A stretch of 64,000 bases of DNA from contig JAZTWG010000033.1 of NCBI GenBank assembly GCA_045635745.1, forward strand, positions 3,330-67,329. The letters run 5' to 3'. Below are positions 34,591 through 42,786 of the stretch, piece after piece; positions within the stretch are counted from its first letter, which is position 1; each line of letters begins with the position of its first letter. This DNA comes from SIG78 sp045635745 (lineage in GTDB: Bacteria > Verrucomicrobiota > Lentisphaeria > Victivallales > Victivallaceae). The notes under the pieces are model-generated. The model was not told where the DNA came from. It worked only from the letters and a program-made list of their open reading frames with translations, and searched no databases. Both the position numbers and the translations under genes were made by a program.

Positions 34591-34618
34591 AAAATACCAC
34601 ATCTGAAAATTTTTGCAA
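34591..34618 (-). promoter_or_regulatory. Promoter for the oppF-like gene
   Basis: On the minus strand TTGCAA (34618-34613) and TATTTT (34596-34591) are 16 bases apart, about 30 bases before the ATG. This supports the gene being a separate unit from the DUF4434 gene upstream. Confidence 0.55.
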
Positions 34619-34679
34619 CAAAGTTGTTTCTGTTTTTTGAAAAAATCCCGGTTTTTTACGGCATTACTGCAAAATACAG

Positions 34680-34718
34680 CGAAGCTGCTGCAAATATACA
34701 ATATTCACAGCAGCTTCG
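34680..34718. terminator. Hairpin terminator, possibly bidirectional
   Basis: An 11-base perfect stem (CGAAGCTGCTG at 34680-34690 with 34708-34718) has a 17-base loop. It follows the DUF4434 gene on the minus strand, where the downstream bases are only moderately T-rich, and has a seven-T run on the plus strand. Confidence 0.65.
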
Positions 34719-34742
34719 TTGATTTTTTTCTGCAGCCGGGAT

Positions 34743-35660
34743 TTATTTTTCTTCAGCGCGGCGTTTTTCCGCGTATGCCATGTAACGGTTGTAAAGATGT
34801 CCGGCTGACGGATAGCAGGAATCCGGACTCATAAAGTGCGGCAGCTCAAACGAAATGATCTTGGTGCAGTACTTTTCGGCAATTTCCAGTTTGAGCTTGA
34901 GTTTGGCAAACTCAATGGGCGGAAATTTCCACGGCATATCGCGGTCAAAGGTTTCCAGATTGCTCCAGAATTGCACCCCATATTTTTGGGTCATTTCATA
35001 CATTTTTGCCATGTAGGCATCCAGTTCATTGAACGGCACATGTCCATCCATAGGCGCGTAGGCGTCGATCAAGCCTTCCATTTCGTTGAGAATATAATCA
35101 AAGTGCTTGGCATGAACTTCCGGAGTGATAGGGTATTCTGCACTCCACTTTTTGCCGGCATATCGGGGCGATACCATGATCGTGCGCTTTTTATCGAACT
35201 TTTTGATTTCGTTGCACAGCGGCTTCCATATCTTGGTCTGATGGGAGCCCATGGAGCCTTCGTGGCACATGTACCAGCCGCAGAATGCGGGATGATCACC
35301 GTAGCGTTCTCTGATCTCATAAATGAGGTCGGTATTTACAGCAACTTCATTTGACCAGTCATTCCATCGCCAATACTTATTGGTATCGAACAATCCGATA
35401 TAAATACCAACATTGTACTTGGCTCCCAGATCGAGGAAAAGCTGCACCATATCCATTTCCGGGCAGAGGGTGCATTTCATAACTTTGCTGTCGTACATCA
35501 TGCTGTCGGCCCAGCCTACACGGATGATGTAGGCTTCGTTAACGCCGTTGGCCTGATAACGGGCAAATTCCCGTTCCCAGATGTCGGGAGTCCAGTTGTT
35601 TGACGGTATATTGCAGGATACGCCGTCGAGAAAAGTTCCGCTGATGGGTAAAAATGCCAT
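34743..35660 (-). CDS. DUF4434 TIM-barrel protein, glycoside hydrolase-like
   Basis: This 305-residue protein matches DUF4434, a family related to glycoside hydrolases. The opening ISGTFLDGVSCNIPSNNWTPDIWEREFARYQANGVNEAYIIRVGW is typical, and the acid in CGWYMCHEGSMG is placed like a barrel catalytic residue. It has no signal peptide, so it would act in the cytoplasm or on an internalised sugar. It lies 35 bases after lacI on the same strand and is presumably under that regulator. Substrate unknown. Confidence 0.8.
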   Translation of the reverse strand: MAFLPISGTFLDGVSCNIPSNNWTPDIWEREFARYQANGVNEAYIIRVGWADSMMYDSKVMKCTLCPEMDMVQLFLDLGAKYNVGIYIGLFDTNKYWRWNDWSNEVAVNTDLIYEIRERYGDHPAFCGWYMCHEGSMGSHQTKIWKPLCNEIKKFDKKRTIMVSPRYAGKKWSAEYPITPEVHAKHFDYILNEMEGLIDAYAPMDGHVPFNELDAYMAKMYEMTQKYGVQFWSNLETFDRDMPWKFPPIEFAKLKLKLEIAEKYCTKIISFELPHFMSPDSCYPSAGHLYNRYMAYAEKRRAEEK

Positions 35661-35695
35661 AATTTTTTTCTCCTGTTTTGCGGGGATATTTTCAG

Positions 35696-36700
35696 TTAAG
35701 TTGTCAGTCTGATTTTCAATATCGGCTTTACGATGTGCTCCACTGGTATATCGGAACCGGTAAGGCGGTTGACCAGAAGTGTCATTGCCGCTTCGCCCAG
35801 TGCTTCAAACGGCTGCTCGACGGTGGTCAGGCCTATGGTGTCGGCCGCAGTAATATTATCATAGCCGCAGAGTCTTATCTCCCGGCCCAGCCAATGAGCT
35901 TTTCCTGCCCGGCACAACTCGGCATAGAGCCGGATGGCAGAATGGTCTGTATTGCAGAAAACTCCCACCGGAAATGGACCGGCAAGGATCATATTCAATA
36001 TTTCACTGACCATATCCGGCTGTGTTTCTTCGGCAAGGCGCGTAAAGTGCTGCGGTTCAAAACCATTTTTGCGTATGGTATCAGCAAAGCCGCAGCATCT
36101 TTCCTGCCGCTGCCAGCTGTTTGCTGCATATTCGTAGAGAAAACGGAGACATTTTTTTTCCAGAAGATGTTCTGCTGCAAGTTTTCCGCCGCAGAAGTTG
36201 TCGAGCATTACGCTTTTCACATTTTCAGTATTGATATTGCCTCTGGCGTTGGCAACTACCACCTGGCACTCCGGCGGCAGAATTTTACTCACATTTTCCG
36301 GCAGAGATTTACCATCAAGATTGAATGGCAGATAGGTTATGACTCCGGCATTGCGGGAATCGCGCACAGTTTGAAAAAAATCCCGGTATTCGATCTTTTT
36401 CCGTTCATCATATATATTATAGGCAAAACCGTGCTGATTGGCAGTCTGACACATTCCTTTAAGCATGGCACAGATAAGTTCGTCATGATGAAAAGGCAGA
36501 AATATTCCAATCGCAGGACTGGCGCCTTTTGCCAACAGACTTGCCGCCTGATTACGGCGATAGCCCATGGCTGCGGCGGCTTCGCGGATTATCTGAAAGG
36601 TTTTTTCTGCAACTTTCTGATCCGGGCGCGGATTCAATGCCCGCGAAACAACTGCCCGCGAAAAGCCTGTTTTATCTGCTATATCCTGCAATGTTACCAT
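35696..36700 (-). CDS. LacI-family transcriptional regulator
   Basis: The 334-residue repressor has the N-terminal LacI helix-turn-helix (TLQDIADKTGFSRAVVSRALN) with hinge helix (RRNQAASLLAKG), followed by a periplasmic-binding-protein-like sugar domain ending in VEHIVKPILKIRLTT. The hinge lacks the usual PNxxAR block, reading YRRNQAASLL. A perfect 28-base palindrome lies 20 bases before the ATG, so it probably controls itself and the following DUF4434 gene, perhaps also the divergent isomerase pair. The effector sugar is unknown. Confidence 0.93.
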   Translation of the reverse strand: MVTLQDIADKTGFSRAVVSRALNPRPDQKVAEKTFQIIREAAAAMGYRRNQAASLLAKGASPAIGIFLPFHHDELICAMLKGMCQTANQHGFAYNIYDERKKIEYRDFFQTVRDSRNAGVITYLPFNLDGKSLPENVSKILPPECQVVVANARGNINTENVKSVMLDNFCGGKLAAEHLLEKKCLRFLYEYAANSWQRQERCCGFADTIRKNGFEPQHFTRLAEETQPDMVSEILNMILAGPFPVGVFCNTDHSAIRLYAELCRAGKAHWLGREIRLCGYDNITAADTIGLTTVEQPFEALGEAAMTLLVNRLTGSDIPVEHIVKPILKIRLTT

Positions 36701-36719
36701 ATTTTATAGGAGTCCTTTC

Positions 36720-36747
36720 AAGTTGACACAACCGGTTGTGTCAACTT
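36720..36747. promoter_or_regulatory. 28-bp perfect palindrome, likely LacI operator
   Basis: Each 14-base half reads AAGTTGACACAACC and the centre is CCGG, the standard centre of LacI-family operators (core ACAACCGGTTGT). It lies directly at the predicted start of lacI transcription, so binding would block the gene. It carries TTGACA on both strands. Confidence 0.85.
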
Positions 36748-36753
36748 CAATAT

Positions 36754-36781
36754 AATATATACATTGTAATGCAAAAGTCAA
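36754..36781 (-). promoter_or_regulatory. Promoter of lacI
   Basis: On the minus strand TTGACT (36781-36776) and TATATT (36759-36754) are 16 bases apart; the predicted start falls at the edge of the palindrome. Confidence 0.6.
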
Positions 36782-36911
36782 ATTCTCCGGTAATAAAATT
36801 TTTTCTCTCCTTGTGCTTTCGGAGGCGGAGTTTCTGGTGCTGACATGAAAAAAACACCGCAAAGAGTGTTGCTTTGTTGCGCCGGGAAAGAAATATACAA
36901 ATCAACTTTTC

Positions 36912-36939
36912 TTGATTTTATTTCAAACGGATGTATATT
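36912..36939 (+). promoter_or_regulatory. Promoter of the isomerase-like pair
   Basis: TTGATT (36912-36917) and TATATT (36934-36939) are 16 bases apart, about 40 bases before the ATG at 36978. It lies 165 bases from the palindrome, so control by the repressor would need looping or a second site. Confidence 0.6.
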
Positions 36940-36977
36940 TATTCAATGCAATTTTTAACAGTATACAAGTGATTTTT

Positions 36978-37862
36978 ATGAATACCCCCGCACCTTTGAG
37001 TTATTTATTTGACTTTTTGCGTTACCCGGAAGCTGTCCGCAAATGCCGTTTGCAGGAATTTGCTGCCTGTGGAGCCAAACATCTGGTATTAAGTTCGCCG
37101 TTGCTTAAACATCTGATTGCTTATCCGGATCAGGTTCGTATGTTTGAAGAGGAACTGGCCGATGCCGGTTTGAGCTTCGGCGATGCCCATGCCCCTTACA
37201 GTATGCATTGGGATCTTTTGTGTGTTTTTGAAGAGGAGCGCCCCGCGTTGTTTGTGCGTCAGAAAATGGCTCTGACTATTGCCGCGCAGCTGGGTTGTAA
37301 AACCATTACCATTCACACCGGAGCGGATCACCTTTTTCCGGAAGTTTCTGAAGAAAAACATCTTTCCAGAATTTGTGATATGCTGGAAAAACTGCTCCGG
37401 GAGGCTGAAAAACTCAATATTACCATTTGCGTGGAAAACGGCTGGGGAAAACTCACTTCGCTGGATACATTGCTTCTGCTGCGCGATAAATTCCGTTGCG
37501 CAAACTTCGGATTCTGTTATGATGCCGGTCACGCCAATATCATGGATAACGGTCGGCTTTTTACAGAAGGCGAAGCCTACTTGCGCTGGCACGCTGTCGG
37601 GGTGGAAACTCCACCGTGGGAAGATGCCGTTGTGCGGCTGGAGCGTATGCTGCCGGATGTGGTCAACTGCCATCTGCACGATAATTACGGCAACAAAGAT
37701 CAGCATAATCTGCCCGGCAGCGGCAATGTCAAGTGGGATAAAATCGTGCCGCTGCTGCGTAAGGCCCCCCGGCTGCAGGCGGTTCAGAGCGAGGTTAATC
37801 TGGAACGCAATGCTTTGTCGGTAAAGAGTGTAACCCAAGTTTTTGAAAAGCTTTTTCAATGA
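36978..37862 (+). CDS. Sugar phosphate isomerase/epimerase-like TIM barrel, first copy
   Basis: This 294-residue protein belongs to the xylose isomerase-like / AP endonuclease 2 family. Metal-binding positions are visible: DAHAPYSMHW, KTITIHTG, CVENGWGK (Glu), FCYDAGHANI (Asp and His), CHLHDNYG (His and Asp) and a final Glu in QAVQSEVNLE. It is probably a divalent-metal isomerase or epimerase of a sugar. The ATG at 36978 has no clear Shine-Dalgarno site, but homology starts there and the preceding codons are promoter sequence. A paralogue follows 16 bases downstream. Confidence 0.87.
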   Translation: MNTPAPLSYLFDFLRYPEAVRKCRLQEFAACGAKHLVLSSPLLKHLIAYPDQVRMFEEELADAGLSFGDAHAPYSMHWDLLCVFEEERPALFVRQKMALTIAAQLGCKTITIHTGADHLFPEVSEEKHLSRICDMLEKLLREAEKLNITICVENGWGKLTSLDTLLLLRDKFRCANFGFCYDAGHANIMDNGRLFTEGEAYLRWHAVGVETPPWEDAVVRLERMLPDVVNCHLHDNYGNKDQHNLPGSGNVKWDKIVPLLRKAPRLQAVQSEVNLERNALSVKSVTQVFEKLFQ

Positions 37863-37878
37863 ATAAGGTATAGATTTT

Positions 37879-38751
37879 ATGAAGAATATTCCGATAACTT
37901 TTCTGATGCCTTTTCTGGAAGATGAAAAATCCCGCCGGACACTGTTCAGTGAATTTGCCGCCAACGGCGCTGAAAATATCGTACTTTCCGACAGTTTTAT
38001 AAGTTCCATAAAACTGGATCCGGAAAAAGCCGGGGTTTATAAGAAAGAAATGGCCGATGCCGGTTTGAAATTTGTCGATGCCCACGCGCCTTTCGGCAAT
38101 GCTGTGGATATGAATAATTGCGATGAAAACGGCATGTTGACTCTCAATCACACGCTGCATTTGCATATTGCCGCTTTGATGGGTGTGAAGACTATTACTA
38201 TTCATACCGGCAACGATACCAATGCTCCCGGTTTATCGGTCGAACAGCAGCATGACCGTATATCTTTTATGCTCGATAAGCTGCTGCCGGAAGCTGAAAA
38301 ACTGGATGTGGCGATCGCTATTGAAAATATCTGGGTGCCGGTGAATACTCCGGAAAATCTCTGGAAGATCAAAAAACGCTTCCCCACTCCTTATCTGGGG
38401 TTCTGCTTTGATGCCGGTCATGCCAATATCATGAGCCGGTGCAACGGCAGTCTGCAGAGCCAATCGCCCGCCCGCAGTTACTGGTCAAAAATCAATGCCG
38501 GAGAACCGGTGTGGGATGATGATATTCTGGAAAAAATGCTGCCGGAAATCATCAACTGCCATCTGCACGACAATTGTGCTGATCTTGACGATCACAATTT
38601 GCCGGGACGCGGCTCTATTGATTGGAAAAAGACGGTGGATCTGCTGAAAAAAGCCCCCCGTTTGCAGGCGATTCAGAGCGAAGTGATTCTGGAACGCAAC
38701 TTTACAGCCATAAAAGTACTGGTGGAAACGTTCAAAAATCTTTTTGCCTGA
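37879..38751 (+). CDS. Sugar phosphate isomerase/epimerase-like TIM barrel, second copy
   Basis: This 290-residue protein is a paralogue of the gene just upstream. It shares the order DAHAPFG, KTITIHTGND, AIENIW, FCFDAGHANIMS, NCHLHDN, DHNLPGRGSIDWKK and LQAIQSEV, with all metal-binding residues kept. The two differ most in the N-terminal half and in the loop after AGHANIM, which is longer here. This suggests a tandem duplication followed by divergence in substrate use, or a heteromeric enzyme. The stop of the first copy and this ATG are 16 bases apart, so they are co-transcribed. Confidence 0.87.
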   Translation: MKNIPITFLMPFLEDEKSRRTLFSEFAANGAENIVLSDSFISSIKLDPEKAGVYKKEMADAGLKFVDAHAPFGNAVDMNNCDENGMLTLNHTLHLHIAALMGVKTITIHTGNDTNAPGLSVEQQHDRISFMLDKLLPEAEKLDVAIAIENIWVPVNTPENLWKIKKRFPTPYLGFCFDAGHANIMSRCNGSLQSQSPARSYWSKINAGEPVWDDDILEKMLPEIINCHLHDNCADLDDHNLPGRGSIDWKKTVDLLKKAPRLQAIQSEVILERNFTAIKVLVETFKNLFA

Positions 38752-38762
38752 TTGAAAAAAAT

Positions 38763-39911
38763 TTAATAATTCAGGCTCTGGAGATGTTTTTCGCTCTGTT
38801 CCAGCCTGGCGAGCATGCTTTCGCGCACTTTGCGGGCGCGTTCGGCAAAGTTTCCGGCATTGAGCCAGCGCTCGCACTCGTTGTAAAGACTCTCAAAGTC
38901 GATGCTGCTTTGATTGTTGAATACCGGCAATCCGAAGAGTGTCAGACAGTTGGCGATCTTGCTGGAGTTGGCGATGCCGATTCCCGGCACCAGCGCATTC
39001 AACCCCATGATAGTGAGCTGCAGTCTGCCGCTTAAAAGCAGACTGCACGAACTGACCACATTCTGTATTTCTTCCGGTTCAGTGCAGGAGATCATTATAT
39101 TATCCTGATCGCCGGAAAGTTTTTCGTATATCGGGAGCATGATCCGGCGATCGTTTTCGCTCATGGGAATAAATGCCAGCCGCACATTCTGGCGGCTTTG
39201 CAGCGTTTTGAGAAATTCAATGGCCTGCTGCTGTTTGCTCCGGCTCAATTTTTCGGCAATACAAATACCTGTGGTTTTGCGGTTGCAGCTGTCCGGCGGC
39301 AGCAGCGTGCCGGGGACTGACTGCTGCAGTATCACTGAATCGGCTCCCAGCATGGCGGCCGGGAATTCGCCGGAAGTGTGCAGTTCTATCAAGCTGGGCT
39401 GATCGCGCAGAATCACCAGATCGCAGCGCGATACACATACTTGCAGCCTTTCGCGTATGCGTTTTTCCATGAGCTTTTCCCAGTAGCGGGTCATACCGAA
39501 AAGTTCTGCAATTTTCAACTTTCTGCCATGCAGCTGAAAATATTCCGGATTAAGCTCCCGGTTCATTCCCACCTGCCAGATAACAGTGCGCAGACCGCGT
39601 TTCTGACAAACTTCCAGCAGCGAGGCTCCGATGTGCGGATATTCCGACAATCCGGTGCCGCCCGCCCAGACGAACATATCGAAGTTTTTGGCAAAGCGTT
39701 TGAAATCACGCATTTTATATGCCGGATCAAAGCCGAATGCCGGACAGGCGGCAATATTGAAACGCCGGGCGGTATTTTGCGGATCGGCGGTGGCGGCAGT
39801 AAGTTCGGCTTCCGGAAAATTTCGCCGGAAGATCTTTACTGCACAATTCAGGATCGCTTCATCGCCGATATTGCCGCTGCCGAAAGGCACGCCGCCCAAC
39901 AGGATCTTCAT
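38763..39911 (-). CDS. Polysaccharide pyruvyl transferase family protein (CsaB-like)
   Basis: This 382-residue protein fits the WcaK/AmsJ/CsaB family that transfers pyruvate from PEP to cell-surface sugars. The start ILLGGVPFGSGNIGDEAIL is the family's N-terminal GNxGDE motif, followed by MFVWAGGTGLSEY and LVILRDQPSLIEL. The later part holds SGRLQLTIMGLNALVPGIGIANSSKI, with the conserved H replaced by Q after SGRL, where CsaB has SMRLHxLI. That substitution is notable and may alter activity. It converges with the isomerase pair and lies 95 bases downstream of the phosphodiesterase gene. Confidence 0.83.
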   Translation of the reverse strand: MKILLGGVPFGSGNIGDEAILNCAVKIFRRNFPEAELTAATADPQNTARRFNIAACPAFGFDPAYKMRDFKRFAKNFDMFVWAGGTGLSEYPHIGASLLEVCQKRGLRTVIWQVGMNRELNPEYFQLHGRKLKIAELFGMTRYWEKLMEKRIRERLQVCVSRCDLVILRDQPSLIELHTSGEFPAAMLGADSVILQQSVPGTLLPPDSCNRKTTGICIAEKLSRSKQQQAIEFLKTLQSRQNVRLAFIPMSENDRRIMLPIYEKLSGDQDNIMISCTEPEEIQNVVSSCSLLLSGRLQLTIMGLNALVPGIGIANSSKIANCLTLFGLPVFNNQSSIDFESLYNECERWLNAGNFAERARKVRESMLARLEQSEKHLQSLNY

Positions 39912-40006
39912 AATAAAACTTTCAATAATTCCATATTACTTCAGAAGAGTAACATATCACCGTAATCTGGTATTGCAATTCATTAAGCTTGTTTTAAAAA
40001 GGGGTT

Positions 40007-40783
40007 TCAGAATATACTGCTGCCTTCCCAGTTCGGATCCGGGTTTACGCCGAGCCAGCCGGTGATGGTGGGGGCTATATCAATAATATTGACCGGTTTT
40101 TCCAGTTTGCCGGGCGCAATATCTTTGTGACGCATAAAAAGCGGCACCAGCATATCTTCCGGCGCATCTGAACCGTGACTGCGCTGATGTCCGCCGTGGT
40201 CGGCGGTAATGATGAGTTTTACATCTTCCGGCAGTGCATCGGCAACTTGCTGCGCCCGGTCGAGACATATACTTACCGCCTCAAGATACTCTTTGCTCAT
40301 CCAGCCGTATTTATGTCCGGCCTCGTCAACCCAGCACAGATAGAAGAATGTAAAGTCGGTTATGGCATTGTCTTCGATCATTTCCAGCACCCGGCTGGTT
40401 ATGATGTCATCGGCCTTTTCAAACGTGTATTGAGATCCGCTGGCAAAATCGCTGCGGGTAAGGGTCAACGGTCGGGCAAGATCGCGCAATGGCTCCCAGG
40501 AATAGAAGAATGAACAGCTTTTGCCGGCATTTTTTAAAACTTCGCAGATCCCGTTGATGGGTCTTACCTGCGGAACGTAAGTGTTGGAAATTATGCCGTG
40601 GCGGTCGGCCGGTACGCTGTGAAAAAGCGACATGTGGCAGGGCAGCGTTACCGAAGGCATGATGGTGCTCTCTTCCAACGACCAGCAGCTGCTTGCAAGA
40701 AGTTTACGATAAAAGGGGTGGTTGAGGGTCTCAAGTGCATCCGGACGCAGACCATCGATCAAAATCAGCATAACTTTAGTCAT
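40007..40783 (-). CDS. Type I phosphodiesterase / alkaline phosphatase superfamily protein
   Basis: This 258-residue enzyme has the metal-binding and catalytic residues of the nucleotide pyrophosphatase/phosphodiesterase group: LILIDGLRPD (Asp10), IMPSVTLPCHMS with the nucleophile Thr46, SWEP, LCWVDEAGHKYG (Asp and His) and ITADHGGH. It is shorter than most, lacks a signal peptide and ends with the usual IDIAPTITGWLG block. It should hydrolyse a phosphodiester or phosphomonoester in the cytoplasm. It may be paired functionally with the pyruvyl transferase, but the gap has no sign of coupling. Confidence 0.85.
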   Translation of the reverse strand: MTKVMLILIDGLRPDALETLNHPFYRKLLASSCWSLEESTIMPSVTLPCHMSLFHSVPADRHGIISNTYVPQVRPINGICEVLKNAGKSCSFFYSWEPLRDLARPLTLTRSDFASGSQYTFEKADDIITSRVLEMIEDNAITDFTFFYLCWVDEAGHKYGWMSKEYLEAVSICLDRAQQVADALPEDVKLIITADHGGHQRSHGSDAPEDMLVPLFMRHKDIAPGKLEKPVNIIDIAPTITGWLGVNPDPNWEGSSIF

Positions 40784-40815
40784 AAAACAGTTCCTTATAA
40801 TAATATTTTTGCCGC

Positions 40816-41169
40816 TTATCTGGTACGGGTGATTTCAACTGCAGTGCTTGCCGCGCAACCGATGGCGTGAGGTTTGTCTACGGTAACGGTTACGCCATTT
40901 ACAAGATCGAAGTTATCGAGAATAAGTTTTGCGGTGTTTTCAGCAAAAGCTTCGATCAGCAGATAAGAGTTCCGGCGCCCCAGCTCCAGAATCATATCGG
41001 CCACCGCCTGATAATTTACAGATTTTGTGAGGTCATCGCTGATTCCTGCCGGAGCCAGATCGCACTCCATACATATATTAATAATCAGCGGCCGCGCTGA
41101 CAGCCGTTCATCCGGTCGGGTGCCGACAATGGTCATTACCGTCAGATCCCGGATCAATATTTTGTCCAT
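40816..41169 (-). CDS. folB: Dihydroneopterin aldolase
   Basis: FolB converts dihydroneopterin to 6-hydroxymethyl-dihydropterin in folate synthesis. The 117-residue protein has DKILIRDLTVMTIVGTRPDERLSARPL, with the conserved Glu after the short loop, AFAENTAKLIL (substrate-binding Glu) and the VTVTVDKPHAIG strand that holds the catalytic Lys. ATG 41169 has GGAGAG eight bases upstream; an earlier in-frame start lies in AT-rich sequence. It lies 32 bases upstream of the phosphodiesterase gene on the same strand. folD, another folate-linked gene, lies 4 kb away. Confidence 0.9.
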   Translation of the reverse strand: MDKILIRDLTVMTIVGTRPDERLSARPLIINICMECDLAPAGISDDLTKSVNYQAVADMILELGRRNSYLLIEAFAENTAKLILDNFDLVNGVTVTVDKPHAIGCAASTAVEITRTR

Positions 41170-41293
41170 AATAAGCTCTCCTATGCTGTTGTCTGTGATT
41201 TTATAAAATACCATTGTCGTATGAAATTGCAAGCCGTTAAGCGCAAAATAAGCTTTAATGTCAAATTTTTTTCAAAAAAAATCAAATGCAGAT

Positions 41294-41321
41294 TTGCAAT
41301 TTTGACAAATGCGAGTATTTT
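41294..41321 (+). promoter_or_regulatory. Promoter of tRNA-Lys and rpmB
   Basis: TTGCAA (41294-41299) and TATTTT (41316-41321) are 16 bases apart, about 30 bases before the tRNA. A TTGACA at 41302-41307 overlaps but has no -10 at the right distance. Confidence 0.5.
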
Positions 41322-41351
41322 AAAGGCATTGTCGGTTCTAAACAGATCGAC

Positions 41352-41427
41352 GGGTTGATAGCTCAGTCGGTAGAGCACCGCCCTTTTAAGGCGGGAGTCC
41401 CGGGTTCGAGCCCCGGTCAACCCACCA
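41352..41427 (+). tRNA. tRNA-Lys (anticodon UUU)
   Basis: The 76-base gene folds as a full cloverleaf: acceptor GGGTTGA / TCAACCC, D stem GCTC/GAGC, anticodon stem CCGCC/GGCGG with loop CTTTTAA (anticodon TTT at 41385-41387), T stem CCGGG/CCCGG with TTCGAGC, and an encoded CCA end. It lies 82 bases before rpmB and is probably co-transcribed with it. Confidence 0.97.
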
Positions 41428-41509
41428 TTTTTTTTGTATAGTATTATTAAGTATATATGTGGCGAAAGGCTGGTCTTCCCGGCAGTTTCGCGGGAAGTGA
41501 GGTTCTCAA

Positions 41510-41737
41510 ATGAGCAATGTTTGCAGTGTTTGCGGCAAGAGAAAGTTCGAAGGCGGACACATCATCCGTCGCGGTTTGGCCAAGAAAGAAGGCGGTATCG
41601 GTTTGCACGTTGTGAAGACCAACAAGCGCACCTTCGAGCCGAACATCCAGAATGTCCGCATCAAGGTCAATGGTCAGACCAAGACCGTCAAGATGTGCAC
41701 CGCTTGCATCCGTACCGGCAACTTCGTCAAGGCGTAA
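41510..41737 (+). CDS. rpmB: 50S ribosomal protein L28
   Basis: This 75-residue protein of the large subunit is L28. It has the family pattern SNVCSVCGKRKFEGGHIIRRGLAKK, then TNKRTFEPNIQNVRIKVNGQ, then KMCTACIRTGNFVKA. It is a zinc-binding form, with one CxxC pair at each end (Cys5, Cys8 and two near residues 63-66), which implies it needs zinc and that a zinc-free paralogue could exist elsewhere in the genome. A terminator follows 40 bases after the stop. Confidence 0.96.
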   Translation: MSNVCSVCGKRKFEGGHIIRRGLAKKEGGIGLHVVKTNKRTFEPNIQNVRIKVNGQTKTVKMCTACIRTGNFVKA

Positions 41738-41775
41738 GTTACCTCGAGCGGTCATCGTTGGATGACTTGTGAATT

Positions 41776-41812
41776 AAACCGGTCAACTGAGTAATCAGTT
41801 GGGCGGTTTTTT
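41776..41812 (+). terminator. Intrinsic terminator after rpmB
   Basis: AAACCGGTCAACTGA pairs with TCAGTTGGGCGGTTT around a GTAA loop, with G-U and a small mismatch, and runs into six T. It ends the tRNA-Lys/rpmB unit. Confidence 0.85.
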
Positions 41813-41863
41813 CGTTTTATAAATGTATTCAATATTTGTCTGATAAAAATATTGAGGTTGAAA

Positions 41864-42688
41864 ATGGAAGAACGCATTACTGAATTTCCGTATACCGCAG
41901 AAGGTTTGGCTCTGCTGGTCAGAGAATTGCGCAAGCCTTACGGTTGTCCGTGGGATAAAGAGCAGACTATCGAGAGTCTGCGCGGCAGTTTGACCGGAGA
42001 ATGTGCTGAAGTGGTGGAGGCTGTGGATCTGCATGATCGGAAAAATCTTTGCGAAGAGTTGGGCGATCTTTTGATGAACATAGTCTTTATGGCGGTGGTG
42101 GCTGAAGAAGAAAAGGCTTTCACCTGGGAAGATGTCTGCAAGTCTGTGGTGGATAAAATGGTGCGCCGCCATGAACACGTTTTCGGCAGTAAAATCGCTG
42201 AAAGCATAGACGATGTGCACAAGTTCTGGCAGCAGGCCAAGGCTGCCGAAAAACCGGAACTGGCGGCGCCGGAATCGGTTTTCAGTAAAAAAATTCTGGC
42301 GCTTTCGGCGCTTGACCGGGCCACGAGTATTCAGAAACGTGCCGCCAAAGTGAATTTTGACTGGCATGATGCTGCCGGTGTCATGGAAAAAATAAAAGAA
42401 GAAACCGGCGAATTGGCCGAAGCCTTTGCTGCCGGTGATGACGAAAGTATTGATGAGGAGTTGGGCGATCTCCTTTTTGCGGCCGTAAATCTGGCACGTT
42501 TCCGCCAGCGGGCATCGGCCGATGAACTGCTCCGGAACAGCTGCCGCAAGTTCGTTGACCGTTTTCAGGCAATGGAAAAAATTTTTGCCGGAGACAATAT
42601 AAAAGCTGCTGACCGCACCCTCGAAGAGTGGGAGTTGGCCTATAAACAAGTCAAAGCACAGGAAAAAACGAAAAAATTGCAAAAATAA
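41864..42688 (+). CDS. mazG: Nucleoside triphosphate pyrophosphohydrolase MazG
   Basis: MazG hydrolyses NTPs and dNTPs to monophosphates and PPi, cleaning up aberrant nucleotides and lowering ppGpp effects. The 274-residue protein has two MazG repeats: the first with PYGCPWDKEQTIESLRGSLTGECAEVVEAV and EELGDLLMNIVF, the second with KIKEETGELAEAF and DEELGDLLFAAVNLARF. All ExxE and ExxD metal-binding residues are present in both. I chose ATG 41864 with GAGG eight bases upstream; a TTG twelve bases earlier is possible but less likely. Confidence 0.95.
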   Translation: MEERITEFPYTAEGLALLVRELRKPYGCPWDKEQTIESLRGSLTGECAEVVEAVDLHDRKNLCEELGDLLMNIVFMAVVAEEEKAFTWEDVCKSVVDKMVRRHEHVFGSKIAESIDDVHKFWQQAKAAEKPELAAPESVFSKKILALSALDRATSIQKRAAKVNFDWHDAAGVMEKIKEETGELAEAFAAGDDESIDEELGDLLFAAVNLARFRQRASADELLRNSCRKFVDRFQAMEKIFAGDNIKAADRTLEEWELAYKQVKAQEKTKKLQK

Positions 42689-42716
42689 TTATATTGCAAT
42701 TTGCATATCCGCACTT

Positions 42717-42744
42717 TTGAGATTAGTTTATATGCGTGTATAAA
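42717..42744 (+). promoter_or_regulatory. Promoter for the exported-protein gene
   Basis: TTGAGA (42717-42722) and TATAAA (42739-42744) are 16 bases apart, about 35 bases before the ATG, with AAGG close to the start. Confidence 0.5.
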
Positions 42745-42786
42745 TATTGAAGTTATTTAAATTTATAATATTGAAAGGTGTAAATA

